A DNA stretch of 64,000 nt, taken from positions 1,616,748 through 1,680,747 of the forward strand of contig NZ_FQXY01000011.1 of assembly GCF_900130125.1 (NCBI RefSeq), in the 5' to 3' direction. Position numbers and translations under genes: made by a program. Under the pieces are notes generated by a model, which saw nothing but the letters and a program-made list of their open reading frames with translations, searched no databases and was not told the origin of the DNA. The first letter of the stretch is position 1; every line of letters starts with the position of its first letter. Below are positions 18,538-26,855 of the stretch, piece by piece. This stretch comes from Bacteroides congonensis. Lineage in GTDB: Bacteria; Bacteroidota; Bacteroidia; Bacteroidales; Bacteroidaceae.

Positions 18538-20529
18538 TTATAGCGGAATGTACTCTACGAATGCTTCCATTGCTTCGTATGAAGCCAGTCCTAACTGGTC
18601 GTACAAGACAGCAGTAGCATGGTTGCGGTCTTCACTGCGTTGCCAGAACAAACGTTCGTCGTTACCCAGGAACGGGGCGCTTTCCATCTGAGACTGATGT
18701 TTCAGGATAGAGTTGCGTTTTGCACGAAGTTCTTCCGGGCTGATAGGCACTGCCATTTCGATGTTTTCAATTTCCCATTCAGCCCACGCGCCACGATACA
18801 TCCAGATACGGCAATCCTTCAGCCATTTGGCGCCTTCTTCTTTTTCAAGGTCGATAGCAGCGAATACGGCATCCGTACATACACGGTGTGTACCATGCGG
18901 GTCAGCCAGGTCACCGGCTACGAATATCTGATGAGGCTTCACTTCACGGAGCAGGTTACGTACGATTTCCACGTCTGCTTCGCTGATAGGATTTTTCTGA
19001 ATCTTACCTGTTTCGTAGAATGGCAGGTCAAGGAAGTGCACGCGATCCAACGGAATATTATTATAAGAAGAAGCAGTGCGGGCTTCACCACGACGAATCA
19101 GACCTTTGATAGTCAGAATGTCACGGCTGTCCATATCACCGTCTTTCTTATTTTTCAGGAAGTTACGTATTTCCGTATATTTCTCATTGATGATCTGATC
19201 CTCGCTATTATTGAAAATCTGATTGAAACCGTTGATGAAGTGCATGAAACGAACCACTTCTTCATCACCTACGGCGATATTACCGGAAGTCTCGTAAGCT
19301 ACATGTACTTCGTGTTTTTGCTCTACCAGGCGGCGGAGTGTTCCACCCATGGAGATAACGTCATCATCCGGGTGCGGAGAGAAGATAATCACACGTTTCG
19401 GGAAAGGTTTGGCACGTTCAGGACGATAAGTATCGTCAGCATTCGGCTTGCCGCCCGGCCATCCCGTGATAGTGTGCTGCAAGTCATTGAAAATCTTGAT
19501 ATTTACATTGTATGCAGAACCATAAAGTGCCAGCAGTTCACTCAAACCGTTTTCGTTATAGTCTTTATTTGTCAACTTCAAGATAGGCTTGCCTGTCAAC
19601 TGGCATAACCAGACGATGGCGCTACGGATCAGCTTGTCGTTCCATTCGCAGGAAGTCACCAGCCACGGACGTTGGATACGTGTCAGGTTCATGGCTGCCG
19701 AAAGGTCGAGAGCTACATGCGCGTTGTTGTGAGTTTGCAGATAAGATGCCGGAATCGTATCGGTGATTGCGCCTTCCACACATTCTTTAATCATGGCTGC
19801 CTTGTTTTCACCCCATGCAAGCAGATAAACCTTCTTTGCACCGAGAATGGTAGCTACACCCATCGTGATAGAACTGATCGGAGTATTGTCCATCGTTCCA
19901 AAAATCTTGGCTGCTTCATTGCGTGATGCATTATCCAACAAAATCAGACGCGTGGTAGAATTCAGGCGGGAACCCGGTTCGTTGAATGCGATGTTACCTA
20001 CACGACCGATACCCAGCAAGGCAATATCAATACCGCCGAAGCTTTCGATGCGTTGCTCGTACAAACGGCAATATTCAAAGATTGTATCTTTGGCAATGCT
20101 TCCGTCGGGAGTGAATATATTCTGCTTGTCGATGTCGATATGATCCAACAACATACTCTTCAAAGCATTGAAGTTACTGTTGACTGCATCGGGAGACAAC
20201 GGATAATATTCATACATATTAAATACGATCACGTTACGGAAGCTAAGCCCTTCTTCCTTATGCATGCGGATAAGTTCCGTATATACGTGTCTGGGTGAAT
20301 CACCACCAGGAAGTGCCAATACGCAGAAGCGTCCTGCCTTTTGTTTTTCGCGGATGGTCTGTGCTATTTCGCGAGCAATGTAGTTAGCGCCTTCTTCCAC
20401 AGACTCATAAATGTCAGTGGGAATTTTTTCGAGTCTTGTCAAGACTGATTTTTCAAAAGCATTCTCCGGTCTGTAGTATCTGGGGGAGACCCGGTGGAGA
20501 CTGATTTGAGAACTAAGATTTGTTTTCAT
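18538..20529 (-). CDS. nagB: Glucosamine-6-phosphate deaminase fused to a PIG-L/LmbE deacetylase-like domain
   Basis: 663 residues. The N-terminal half (about 30-290) is NagB-like, with ALPGGDSPRHVY and GIGRVGNIAFNEPGS, and converts glucosamine-6-P to fructose-6-P plus ammonia. The second half is PIG-L/LmbE-like, with the zinc motif SPHPDDD and a later ADPHGTHR. PIG-L enzymes remove acetyl groups from GlcNAc compounds, so the fusion could couple deacetylation and deamination, although a NagA-type step is usually separate. The ATG at 20529 is chosen over a frame reaching 20595, because a -7 box at 20585-20592 lies inside that extension. Monocistronic. Confidence 0.87.
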   Translation of the reverse strand: MKTNLSSQISLHRVSPRYYRPENAFEKSVLTRLEKIPTDIYESVEEGANYIAREIAQTIREKQKAGRFCVLALPGGDSPRHVYTELIRMHKEEGLSFRNVIVFNMYEYYPLSPDAVNSNFNALKSMLLDHIDIDKQNIFTPDGSIAKDTIFEYCRLYEQRIESFGGIDIALLGIGRVGNIAFNEPGSRLNSTTRLILLDNASRNEAAKIFGTMDNTPISSITMGVATILGAKKVYLLAWGENKAAMIKECVEGAITDTIPASYLQTHNNAHVALDLSAAMNLTRIQRPWLVTSCEWNDKLIRSAIVWLCQLTGKPILKLTNKDYNENGLSELLALYGSAYNVNIKIFNDLQHTITGWPGGKPNADDTYRPERAKPFPKRVIIFSPHPDDDVISMGGTLRRLVEQKHEVHVAYETSGNIAVGDEEVVRFMHFINGFNQIFNNSEDQIINEKYTEIRNFLKNKKDGDMDSRDILTIKGLIRRGEARTASSYNNIPLDRVHFLDLPFYETGKIQKNPISEADVEIVRNLLREVKPHQIFVAGDLADPHGTHRVCTDAVFAAIDLEKEEGAKWLKDCRIWMYRGAWAEWEIENIEMAVPISPEELRAKRNSILKHQSQMESAPFLGNDERLFWQRSEDRNHATAVLYDQLGLASYEAMEAFVEYIPL

Positions 20530-20584
20530 AAAGTTGTTAATTAAGTTATGTAAGATTAGCGTCCTTACGACTGTATTTACACGA

Positions 20585-20592
20585 CAAAGATA
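20585..20592 (-). promoter_or_regulatory. -7 box (TATCTTTG) of nagB-PIG-L gene
   Basis: Minus-strand TATCTTTG, 55 bp before the ATG at 20529. It rules out upstream start codons. Confidence 0.65.
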
Positions 20593-20653
20593 CAAAAGAA
20601 GTCTATATTAGTAACTACCAAGTTCTAGGTATTGTTGTCGTTTTAATCTGTTT

Positions 20654-21454
20654 TTAACATTTGTTTTGTTGCGTATCCGACAGATGAAATTCGTCGGCAT
20701 CTTTCCATACCGGAAACTTTTCTCTGAATTGATTGAGAGAAGTCAGATTGAGTGCTGCCGTAGCTATTCCTTCCTGTCCGTCGGGCAGGGAAGCAACCTC
20801 TTCACCAAAAGCCGGGTAAACTTTGCTTCCACCGTTATATTCCAAATGGTATCCATCCGTTCCTATCCTGTTTACACCGCATACATAGCATTGGTTCTCG
20901 AGCGCACGGGCACGAAGCAGGGTATCCCACACGAGTCGGCGGGAAACAGGCCAGTTTGCTACATATATTAATAGGTCATATTCGTTGTTGACATTCCGGC
21001 TCCATACCGGGAAACGAAGATCATAGCAGACAAGCAGACAAATATTCCACCCGCGATAGGGGATGATGAGGCGTTTGTCACCGGCTGAAAAGTGTTCGGC
21101 TTCCCGTCCCATACGGAACAGATGCCGTTTGTCATAATAGAACTCTTCTCCTTCAGGAGTCAGGAAAAAGGCGCGGTTATAAAACTGCCCGTTATCTGTT
21201 GCTATATAACTTCCGCAGATAGCCAGTTGGAATTGCGAAGCCCATTGTTTGAGAAGGGTGATAGTCTCACCCGAGTTCGATTCTGCCAGTATTTTACTCT
21301 GCATACTGAATCCGGTAGAAAACATCTCCGGTAAAACAACAATCTCCGTTGTTCCACGAAGGCTTTGCAGCTTTTCGTGGAGCAAACGGAGATTTTCTTG
21401 TTTATTTTCCCAAACGATATCGGTCTGTACTATGGAAATACGGATAAGCTCCAT
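20654..21454 (-). CDS. Nitrilase-superfamily amidase (omega-amidase/YafV type)
   Basis: 266-residue carbon-nitrogen hydrolase. The Glu-Lys-Cys triad is visible: E in VLPEMFSTGF (about 43), K in YYDKRHLF (about 110) and C in LLVCYDLRFP (about 145). Short length and these contexts match omega-amidase/YafV enzymes, which hydrolyse alpha-ketoglutaramate or alpha-ketosuccinamate in methionine salvage and metabolite repair; substrate not proven. Last gene of a three-gene minus-strand operon with the acyltransferase (25-bp gap) and an 89-residue protein. Confidence 0.85.
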   Translation of the reverse strand: MELIRISIVQTDIVWENKQENLRLLHEKLQSLRGTTEIVVLPEMFSTGFSMQSKILAESNSGETITLLKQWASQFQLAICGSYIATDNGQFYNRAFFLTPEGEEFYYDKRHLFRMGREAEHFSAGDKRLIIPYRGWNICLLVCYDLRFPVWSRNVNNEYDLLIYVANWPVSRRLVWDTLLRARALENQCYVCGVNRIGTDGYHLEYNGGSKVYPAFGEEVASLPDGQEGIATAALNLTSLNQFREKFPVWKDADEFHLSDTQQNKC

Positions 21455-21479
21455 AATTGAATACCTCTATACTTAATGT

Positions 21480-22034
21480 TTAAAGTTCGCCTAGAGCAAA
21501 ATTCTCAGGATGTTTTCCTTTGAAATCCTTGAAATAAAGTTTGATTTCTCTCATGTCCTTACTGATATCTCCCGATGGCATGATAGCTTTCGTTGCCGAA
21601 ATCGTCTTCTTGCTATAATCAATCCCGATTAAGACAATAGGCACCTGAGCTTTCTGGGCGATAAAATAAAAACCTTTCTTCCAATTTGGATTCGCTTTGC
21701 GGGTTCCTTCGGGAGTGATAGCCAGGTGGAACTTTTTGCACTCGGCAAAATGGCGAACCATCTGGTCTACTAGAGAAGTCTTCCGGCTACGATCTACGGG
21801 AATTCCGCCCACTGCTTTGAAAAACAGTCCCAACGGAAAGAAAAACCATTCTTTTTTCATCATGAAACTTGTCTTACGGCCTAAAGCGCCATAAAATAGT
21901 TTTCCAATAAATAAGTCAAAGTTCGTTGTGTGTGGAGCGGCACATACCACGCATTTATCATAATTAGGTACCGTAACGTTTGTCTTCCACCCTAACAGAC
22001 GGTAATAGATAAAGCTATAAATTGCTTTCTTCAT
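21480..22034 (-). CDS. PlsC-type 1-acyl-glycerol-3-phosphate acyltransferase family protein
   Basis: 184 residues. It has the lysophospholipid acyltransferase motifs: HX4D in APHTTNFDLF (about 34), the glycerol-binding GGIPVDRSR block and PEGTRK (about 108). It is shorter than classical PlsC and has only one weak hydrophobic N-terminal segment, so it is probably a peripheral membrane enzyme. It transfers an acyl chain to a lysophospholipid or related acceptor; the exact acceptor is unknown. The gene begins 8 bp after the preceding small gene and is followed by the nitrilase gene in one operon. Confidence 0.82.
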   Translation of the reverse strand: MKKAIYSFIYYRLLGWKTNVTVPNYDKCVVCAAPHTTNFDLFIGKLFYGALGRKTSFMMKKEWFFFPLGLFFKAVGGIPVDRSRKTSLVDQMVRHFAECKKFHLAITPEGTRKANPNWKKGFYFIAQKAQVPIVLIGIDYSKKTISATKAIMPSGDISKDMREIKLYFKDFKGKHPENFALGEL

Positions 22035-22042
22035 TCTGCTCT

Positions 22043-22312
22043 TTAGTTCAATTTTCCGATAGCTTCAATAATTTCGTTAACCTTTGCATTAAAGTCTGCG
22101 CGGAATTTCTTATAAAAACCTTTCACATTACCCGGTTCGGTATGGCTGATGCGTGTTACAAATTCATCCTGCATCTTCAGCACTTCAGCCATTAGCTCAT
22201 CAGCTTTAGCTTTGTCAGTTCCAGGGATAAACATGGTATTGATTAAACACTCGGTGAATAATTCTCCTGCGATATAGTTTACGTTCTTTTTGAGTTCTCT
22301 TCTACTTGCCAT
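22043..22312 (-). CDS. Conserved small helical protein of unknown function
   Basis: 89 residues, probably all-helical, with a very basic start (MASRRELKKNVNYIA) and no signal or membrane segment. I do not recognise a named domain. First gene of the operon with the PlsC-like acyltransferase (8-bp gap) and omega-amidase; a near-consensus -7 box (TATCTTTA, 22353-22360) lies 40 bp upstream. The cytoplasmic location is inferred. Confidence 0.7.
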   Translation of the reverse strand: MASRRELKKNVNYIAGELFTECLINTMFIPGTDKAKADELMAEVLKMQDEFVTRISHTEPGNVKGFYKKFRADFNAKVNEIIEAIGKLN

Positions 22313-22352
22313 AATTTCTACATTTAATGGTGAATAATAAAAATACTTGCGG

Positions 22353-22360
22353 TAAAGATA
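22353..22360 (-). promoter_or_regulatory. Near-consensus -7 box (TATCTTTA)
   Basis: Minus strand, one base off TAnnTTTG, 40 bp before the ATG at 22312. Plausible promoter of the three-gene operon. Confidence 0.4.
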
Positions 22361-22438
22361 GGCACTTTCTTTGATTCAGACGAATAAATGACCAAAAAAA
22401 CATGATTCAAGCCTGCATCTTCTTACTGTATCACTAAT

Positions 22439-23626
22439 TCACTCAAATAACCTCGCCGGATTGATACTTAAGAATTGTTCGGTTTTCATTCCCCCTTCTC
22501 CGACTACGAAAGTAGCATACGGGTGATACATTTTGCGTACTTCTTCCAGTCCTGCATTATATTTTTCACTATTGCTTTTTACTTCTATAGCTACAATTCG
22601 ATTTTTCTTTTTCAATATATAGTCTACTTCTTTATCTTTTTCTCTCCAGTAAAATACTTCATAATTGCCGGTAAATGCATTAGAAACAATATGTGCGCCA
22701 ATCGCAGATTCAAAAATACGTCCCCATTCTTTTCTGTTAAGAATAGCCTCTTTAAAAGTTAAATCATTGTATACGGCTTTTAAGGCATTGTTGAATACCT
22801 GAAATTTTGGAGCGCTTGCTCTTTGACGTGATTTGTCCATTGCAAACTTTTGTAAGCCGGTCAGTAAGCCGCTATCTCCAAGCAAGTTTAAATACCCTGC
22901 CAGTGTTGTTGTATTTCCGGCATCTTGTAATGAGCCTACCATTTTGGTCAAGGATACGATTTCACCGGAATAAGAAGTTCCTAATTCGAACGTTTGCCGT
23001 AATAACGCCGGTTTGCTAATAGGAGAGTTGTATAAAATATCTTTATTGATAGTGGCATCTATGATTGCTCCATTGATATATTGTCCCCAGCGTTCTTCGT
23101 CTTTTATTAAAAAAGCAGCTCCCGGGTATCCGCCAAAATAGAGGTATTGTTCCAAACTCATGTCAAATGCATCCCGCATTTCCGGATACGACCAGTGTGT
23201 CATCCTTATCTCTTCAAAGCGTCCCATCATTGAGTCTGATAATCCTTTTTCCAACAACACACGTGAAGAGCCGAGGAGAACCACTTTCATATTGACATCA
23301 TTGAATGTATCCGCATCCCATTCTTTTTTAACTACTTCGCTCCAGTTTTTTATTTTTTGGATTTCATCGATTATTAGAATAAATTCAGGTGAATTTTCTA
23401 CCCGCATCTGTACTCTTGCTGTATTCCAACAATCTGAAATCCAAGATGTCTGTGTGGCGGGAATGTTATCTGCCGAATAGATTTGATACGGTAGATTCAG
23501 ATCCTTGACAACTTGTTTGATGACTGTAGTCTTTCCAACCTGACGAGGTCCTAATACAACTTGCAGAAAATGTCGAGGTTCTTTTAGCCTTTCTGTAATA
23601 GTTTGATATTGAGCTCTTTTATACAT
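22439..23626 (-). CDS. AAA ATPase with C-terminal DUF4143/nuclease-like domain
   Basis: 395 residues. The P-loop is GPRQVGKTTV (about 27-36) and Walker B is LIIDEIQKI (about 92). The C-terminal region has the DUF4143 pattern and ends in a PD-(D/E)XK-like E-V-D-Y-I-L-K-K ... A-I-E-V-K-S block (about 340-365). Such ATPases are abundant and multi-copy in Bacteroides; their function is not established, though toxin, mobile-element or defence roles have been suggested. It stands alone. Its leader contains three 22-bp-spaced copies of ATTGAGTAAA and the 0.7 kb upstream is full of repeats. AT content appears higher than in neighbouring housekeeping genes, consistent with transfer. Confidence 0.85.
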   Translation of the reverse strand: MYKRAQYQTITERLKEPRHFLQVVLGPRQVGKTTVIKQVVKDLNLPYQIYSADNIPATQTSWISDCWNTARVQMRVENSPEFILIIDEIQKIKNWSEVVKKEWDADTFNDVNMKVVLLGSSRVLLEKGLSDSMMGRFEEIRMTHWSYPEMRDAFDMSLEQYLYFGGYPGAAFLIKDEERWGQYINGAIIDATINKDILYNSPISKPALLRQTFELGTSYSGEIVSLTKMVGSLQDAGNTTTLAGYLNLLGDSGLLTGLQKFAMDKSRQRASAPKFQVFNNALKAVYNDLTFKEAILNRKEWGRIFESAIGAHIVSNAFTGNYEVFYWREKDKEVDYILKKKNRIVAIEVKSNSEKYNAGLEEVRKMYHPYATFVVGEGGMKTEQFLSINPARLFE

Positions 23627-23636
23627 GATTTCTATT

Positions 23637-23692
23637 ATTTACTCAATGCAATGAGTACTTTTACTCAATACATTGATTTATTTTACTCAATG
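23637..23692. repeat. Three tandem copies of (T)TTACTCAAT, 22-bp period, in an mRNA leader
   Basis: ACTCAAT begins at 23641, 23663 and 23685, exactly 22 bp apart, each preceded by TTT or TTTT. The first overlaps an imperfect palindrome, ACTCAATGCAATGAGT. The array sits between the -7 box (23700-23707) and the ATG (23626) of the AAA ATPase, so it could be an operator with two-turn spacing or an RNA-level element. Confidence 0.7.
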
Positions 23693-23699
23693 GATAATG

Positions 23700-23707
23700 C
23701 AAATATA
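23700..23707 (-). promoter_or_regulatory. -7 box (TATATTTG) of the AAA ATPase gene
   Basis: Minus-strand TATATTTG matches TAnnTTTG and implies a transcription start near 23693 and a leader of about 67 nt. Confidence 0.45.
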
Positions 23708-23731
23708 CACAAATAGTTGCTTTGTACCATC

Positions 23732-23957
23732 TTAAATCTGCAATTCTTTATCTTTTATTACTCTTGGCAGGCTATACCCGAAAAGTTCGTTTCCGTACGG
23801 ATTTGAATGTAAACTTACATCTATCATGTTTATACCACCAAAAACAGGGTATCTCTCATCAATAAAATAGCCGAATAAAGGTCGGATAGGCTCAAGATGG
23901 CTTGTTTTTGTTGCAATGAATCCATATAAATCCGACCTGAATGGCTCAATAACTCCA
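23732..23957 (-). other. Open frame without start codon, possible gene remnant
   Basis: About 75 codons are open on the minus strand, ending at a TAA (23732-23734) and bounded upstream by a stop near 23960. The reading is protein-like (EPIRPLFGYFIDERYPVFGG, then INMIDVSLHSNPYGNELFGY) but has only one internal ATG and no promoter or ribosome site. Inverted copies of AGGTCGGAT lie within it. It may be the end of a decayed gene or chance; no family is recognised. Confidence 0.25.
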
Positions 23958-23975
23958 CTTTAACGGTGATAAGTT

Positions 23976-24065
23976 TATAGCCCACATCTGTGTGACGAAC
24001 AGCCTGCATATGTGGGCTGTACGGTTTACAACTGCGGGCTGTACAGCCTGCATACGCGGGCTATA
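23976..24065. repeat. Cluster of GGGCT(G/A)TA words in alternating orientation
   Basis: TATAGCCC at 23976-23983 and GGGCTATA at 24058-24065 bracket further ACAGCC, GGGCTGTAC and GGGCTGTACAGCC copies, with TGCATA repeated between them. Several alternative hairpins are possible. No gene is seen here. Confidence 0.65.
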
Positions 24066-24193
24066 AAAAGATAATCGTTTCCAATGGATTATTAAGTTGC
24101 CAAATACAGGTTATCATCCTATAAAATGGATATTCTTGTGGCTTCATATGGGTGTTTTCCCCTGATACTACACTAAAGCGGATGCAGTATGGA

Positions 24194-24314
24194 TATGATA
24201 GATACCCGTTTTTTACGGCAAAAGTATGATAGATACCTGTTTGGAAAGTTATCTATCATACTTATCATCCTGACAATTAGCATAATATAAAAATGAATGA
24301 TAGTATGATAGATA
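24194..24314. repeat. Four copies of TATGATAGATA, one inverted
   Basis: Direct copies start at 24194, 24225 and 24304; an inverted copy is at 24250-24260. Copies two and three make a perfect 13-bp hairpin (24223-24235 with 24250-24262, 14-nt loop). This lies just beyond the 3' end of the patatin-like gene. The rest of the stretch from 23708 to 24362 shows no convincing gene. Confidence 0.7.
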
Positions 24315-24362
24315 TTTTTTTCATTATGTAGTATTTAAGTTGGCTGATAATCGTATGAACGA

Positions 24363-26579
24363 TTAGAAATAATACCCCAAATTCACAAAGCAACTTCCCT
24401 TATCCGTCTGATTGGAGTATCCCAATGAAATTTCCAACGGGCCGAAGATGCTGTCCATTCCATAGCCTGCGCTGATGCCGAATAGCTGTTTACCCTTCAA
24501 AATCTCAAAGAAATTACTTTCCGTTAGTCCATAGTTTCCTGTCAGAGTGAGGTAATGAATAGATCCCATACGCTGTCTGAACTTTACGGACGCAATCATG
24601 AGAGTGTTGTCCATCAACTCCAGATTATTGACTCCCGCAAATGGCAATTGCTGTGGAATATAGAAACCGGGGACTTCGCCACCAATTGCGTTTTGCAAAG
24701 GATATGGAAATCCTTTTCCAATCAGGATACGTCCATAAATGGAAGGGATGACGGAAAAACGGCGGGTGACGGGAATGACACTCGCCCATGATGCACTCAA
24801 AGCGGAAAACGGAGCGTGTTCATTGTATTGCGCCATATTATCCGTATAGAGTGAATAAGCGGCTTTGAAATCACTTCCTTTGGCAGGGAAATGTCCTTTG
24901 TCGTATGTATTATATTGTACCTGCGCAAAATAACTTAGAAAATGCTCCGATTCTACTTGCAGGTTCGTAAGTTCCGGCTTCTTGAACAGGAAATCTTTGT
25001 ATTTATAATATTCGAAACGGAGTCCGAGCCCGAAACGGAAGTTCTTGTACCACACGTCGGAGAAACCAAATTCTGCCAAGTGGTATTTGTAGGTTGTATT
25101 GTAGGCACGGTCACCCTCTTCATAGATGTTGATATCATTGTATTGGAACATATATGAGAAGTTGAAGTTGCGTTGTTGCATCGGTTCGAGCGTATAGTCT
25201 ACACGGGCGGCATACCGTTTTCCCAATCGTCCGGTAAGGGACAGGCGGGACGGGATACGGGTTTTGAGGTCTGCTGTTGCGTTGAGCAGCAGGGATGCGA
25301 TTTCTTCCGAATCAAAACGGATACCGAGATTGATTCTTCTTTCATATTTCTCTTGCAACAGGAAGTTGAGCCGGTATCCTTCAGGCGTCTCTGTCAATGT
25401 ATAACTGGCACCGGAATAGGATTGGCTGCCACGTAGTTGGTACAAGGCTTGTTCTATTTGTTGGGTCGAGATATTGCTGTTCTCTTTCAGGTTGCATTTC
25501 TTCATCAACCATTTCTTGTCGTACACCTCTACGCCGGAAAACGAGATGTCTGTCACGTAGATGGTACGCACATTGGATAGAGAGGAATAAGGCCCATGTT
25601 GCTTGGGTGTATAATCATCCGCTATTCCTATCTTCTTTTTCAATGCGAGCAGAGAGCCCCATTGTGCCCTTGCCGCTTCTTCACCTCTTCTCATCAACGT
25701 GTCGATGGCGGCAGGTGTGAAACTGGCGGATGAATAACCATCCACGTTTACACGAATATAGGTATCTGTGAGGTCTACATTCTTTTCATGATTCGACTGG
25801 CAGGTAATATCTACAATCTGTCCTAAAATATCGGGAACACTATTCAGCTTATCCGCTGTTTTCAAGGCGTTTTGTACATCCACTCCGATAATAATATCAG
25901 CGCCCATTGCTTTTACCACATCTGCCGGGTAGTTGTTGACGATGCCGCCGTCTACCAATACCATGCTGTCTTGCCGTACCGGGGTGAATGCACCGGGGAT
26001 AGCCATACTGGCACGCATGGCAGTAGAAAGTATTCCGTCACGGAATACGATCTGATTTCCGTTTACGATATCAGCCGCTACGCAAGCAAAGGGAATGGGA
26101 AGTTTATTGAAGTCGATAGAGTCATGATATCCCATCGTTAAGTCCGAGAATAGATTCGCAAGATTCTGGCCTTTCATGATTCCCCCCGAAGCTGCATCCT
26201 TGGGAGTTTTGGTGAAAGGTATGGAGATGACGAACTTTTCAGAGCGTTCACGATCAGTCAGTGACATGGCACTTCGTTTGACACGGTCACTGAGCAGGAA
26301 TGTCCAGTTCTGTTTCCGTACCATACTGTCCAGTTGTTCCGGCGTGTAGCCGATGGCATAAAGACCACCCACAATAGCCCCCATACTGGTTCCGGCTATG
26401 TAGTCAATAGGAATACCGGCTTCTTCAATCACTTTCAATGCTTTGATGTGCGCCATTCCTTTGGCGCCACCCCCGCTCAAAACGACTCCTACCTTTTTTC
26501 GTTGCTCCTGAGAATGCAAAGAAAAAGGAAATAAGATGCAGATTGACAAAACCAATGTTGAAAAGATTTGTTTTTTCAT
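24363..26579 (-). CDS. Patatin-like phospholipase with Omp85-type beta-barrel
   Basis: 738 residues after a signal peptide (MKKQIFSTLVLSICILFPF, cleaved near HSQE). The patatin domain (about 25-290) has the oxyanion loop SGGGAKGMAHI, nucleophile motif GTSMGAIVGG and catalytic Asp in LVDGGIVNNY. A POTRA-like linker (about 345-420) and a C-terminal BamA/FhaC-like barrel ending in aromatic NLGYYF follow. This is the PlpD-type layout: an outer-membrane protein carrying a lipase. The ATG at 26579 is chosen since a -7 box lies within the upstream extension to 26618. Divergent from the RND operon. Confidence 0.88.
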   Translation of the reverse strand: MKKQIFSTLVLSICILFPFSLHSQEQRKKVGVVLSGGGAKGMAHIKALKVIEEAGIPIDYIAGTSMGAIVGGLYAIGYTPEQLDSMVRKQNWTFLLSDRVKRSAMSLTDRERSEKFVISIPFTKTPKDAASGGIMKGQNLANLFSDLTMGYHDSIDFNKLPIPFACVAADIVNGNQIVFRDGILSTAMRASMAIPGAFTPVRQDSMVLVDGGIVNNYPADVVKAMGADIIIGVDVQNALKTADKLNSVPDILGQIVDITCQSNHEKNVDLTDTYIRVNVDGYSSASFTPAAIDTLMRRGEEAARAQWGSLLALKKKIGIADDYTPKQHGPYSSLSNVRTIYVTDISFSGVEVYDKKWLMKKCNLKENSNISTQQIEQALYQLRGSQSYSGASYTLTETPEGYRLNFLLQEKYERRINLGIRFDSEEIASLLLNATADLKTRIPSRLSLTGRLGKRYAARVDYTLEPMQQRNFNFSYMFQYNDINIYEEGDRAYNTTYKYHLAEFGFSDVWYKNFRFGLGLRFEYYKYKDFLFKKPELTNLQVESEHFLSYFAQVQYNTYDKGHFPAKGSDFKAAYSLYTDNMAQYNEHAPFSALSASWASVIPVTRRFSVIPSIYGRILIGKGFPYPLQNAIGGEVPGFYIPQQLPFAGVNNLELMDNTLMIASVKFRQRMGSIHYLTLTGNYGLTESNFFEILKGKQLFGISAGYGMDSIFGPLEISLGYSNQTDKGSCFVNLGYYF

Positions 26580-26615
26580 TAGGACACGGTCTAGTGTTGT
26601 TGTTTTAATATAATA

Positions 26616-26623
26616 CAAATGTA
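26616..26623 (-). promoter_or_regulatory. -7 box (TACATTTG) of the patatin-like gene
   Basis: Minus-strand TACATTTG, 36 bp before the ATG at 26579. Confidence 0.5.
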
Positions 26624-26680
26624 GGGCATAATTTGTTTAGTTGTTGAAATGGGAATTAAAAAAAATGTTCCAAAAGTCGG

Positions 26681-26724
26681 AAATGTGGATTATTTCTACA
26701 CTTTATCCGGCAAATTCCACATTT
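26681..26724. promoter_or_regulatory. Inverted repeat, candidate activator site upstream of efflux operon
   Basis: AAATGTGGA (26681-26689) and TCCACATTT (26716-26724) form a perfect 9-bp inverted repeat; inner partial dyads (GTG ... CAC, GGA ... TCC) are also present. It lies about 65-105 bp before the sigma-54 promoter match, where enhancer-binding activators commonly sit. It could instead be a hairpin for the patatin-side transcript. Confidence 0.4.
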
Positions 26725-26786
26725 TCACATCTGATATGGCAGAATATAACAGGCTGAATGCCAGTAAATAGTAGGTGTAAGGAATT

Positions 26787-26803
26787 TTGGCATGCAAATT
26801 GCA
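26787..26803 (+). promoter_or_regulatory. Sigma-54 (-24/-12) promoter match
   Basis: TTGGCATGCAAATTGCA has the invariant GG (-25/-24) and GC (-13/-12) at the correct 12-bp interval and matches TTGGCAC-N5-TTGCW except for C to T. Transcription would start near 26814, 42 bp before the adaptor ATG at 26856. No TAnnTTTG box fits better here. Confidence 0.6.
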
Positions 26804-26855
26804 TAAACAAGGAGTAGAGAACAAACATAAGTTAAATTTAATAATAAGATTCGAT

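Noticed and set aside
18619..19608. 329-codon open frame opposite nagB-PIG-L
   Set aside because: Runs antisense to a clearly conserved enzyme, with no promoter and no protein-like motifs; a shadow of codon bias.
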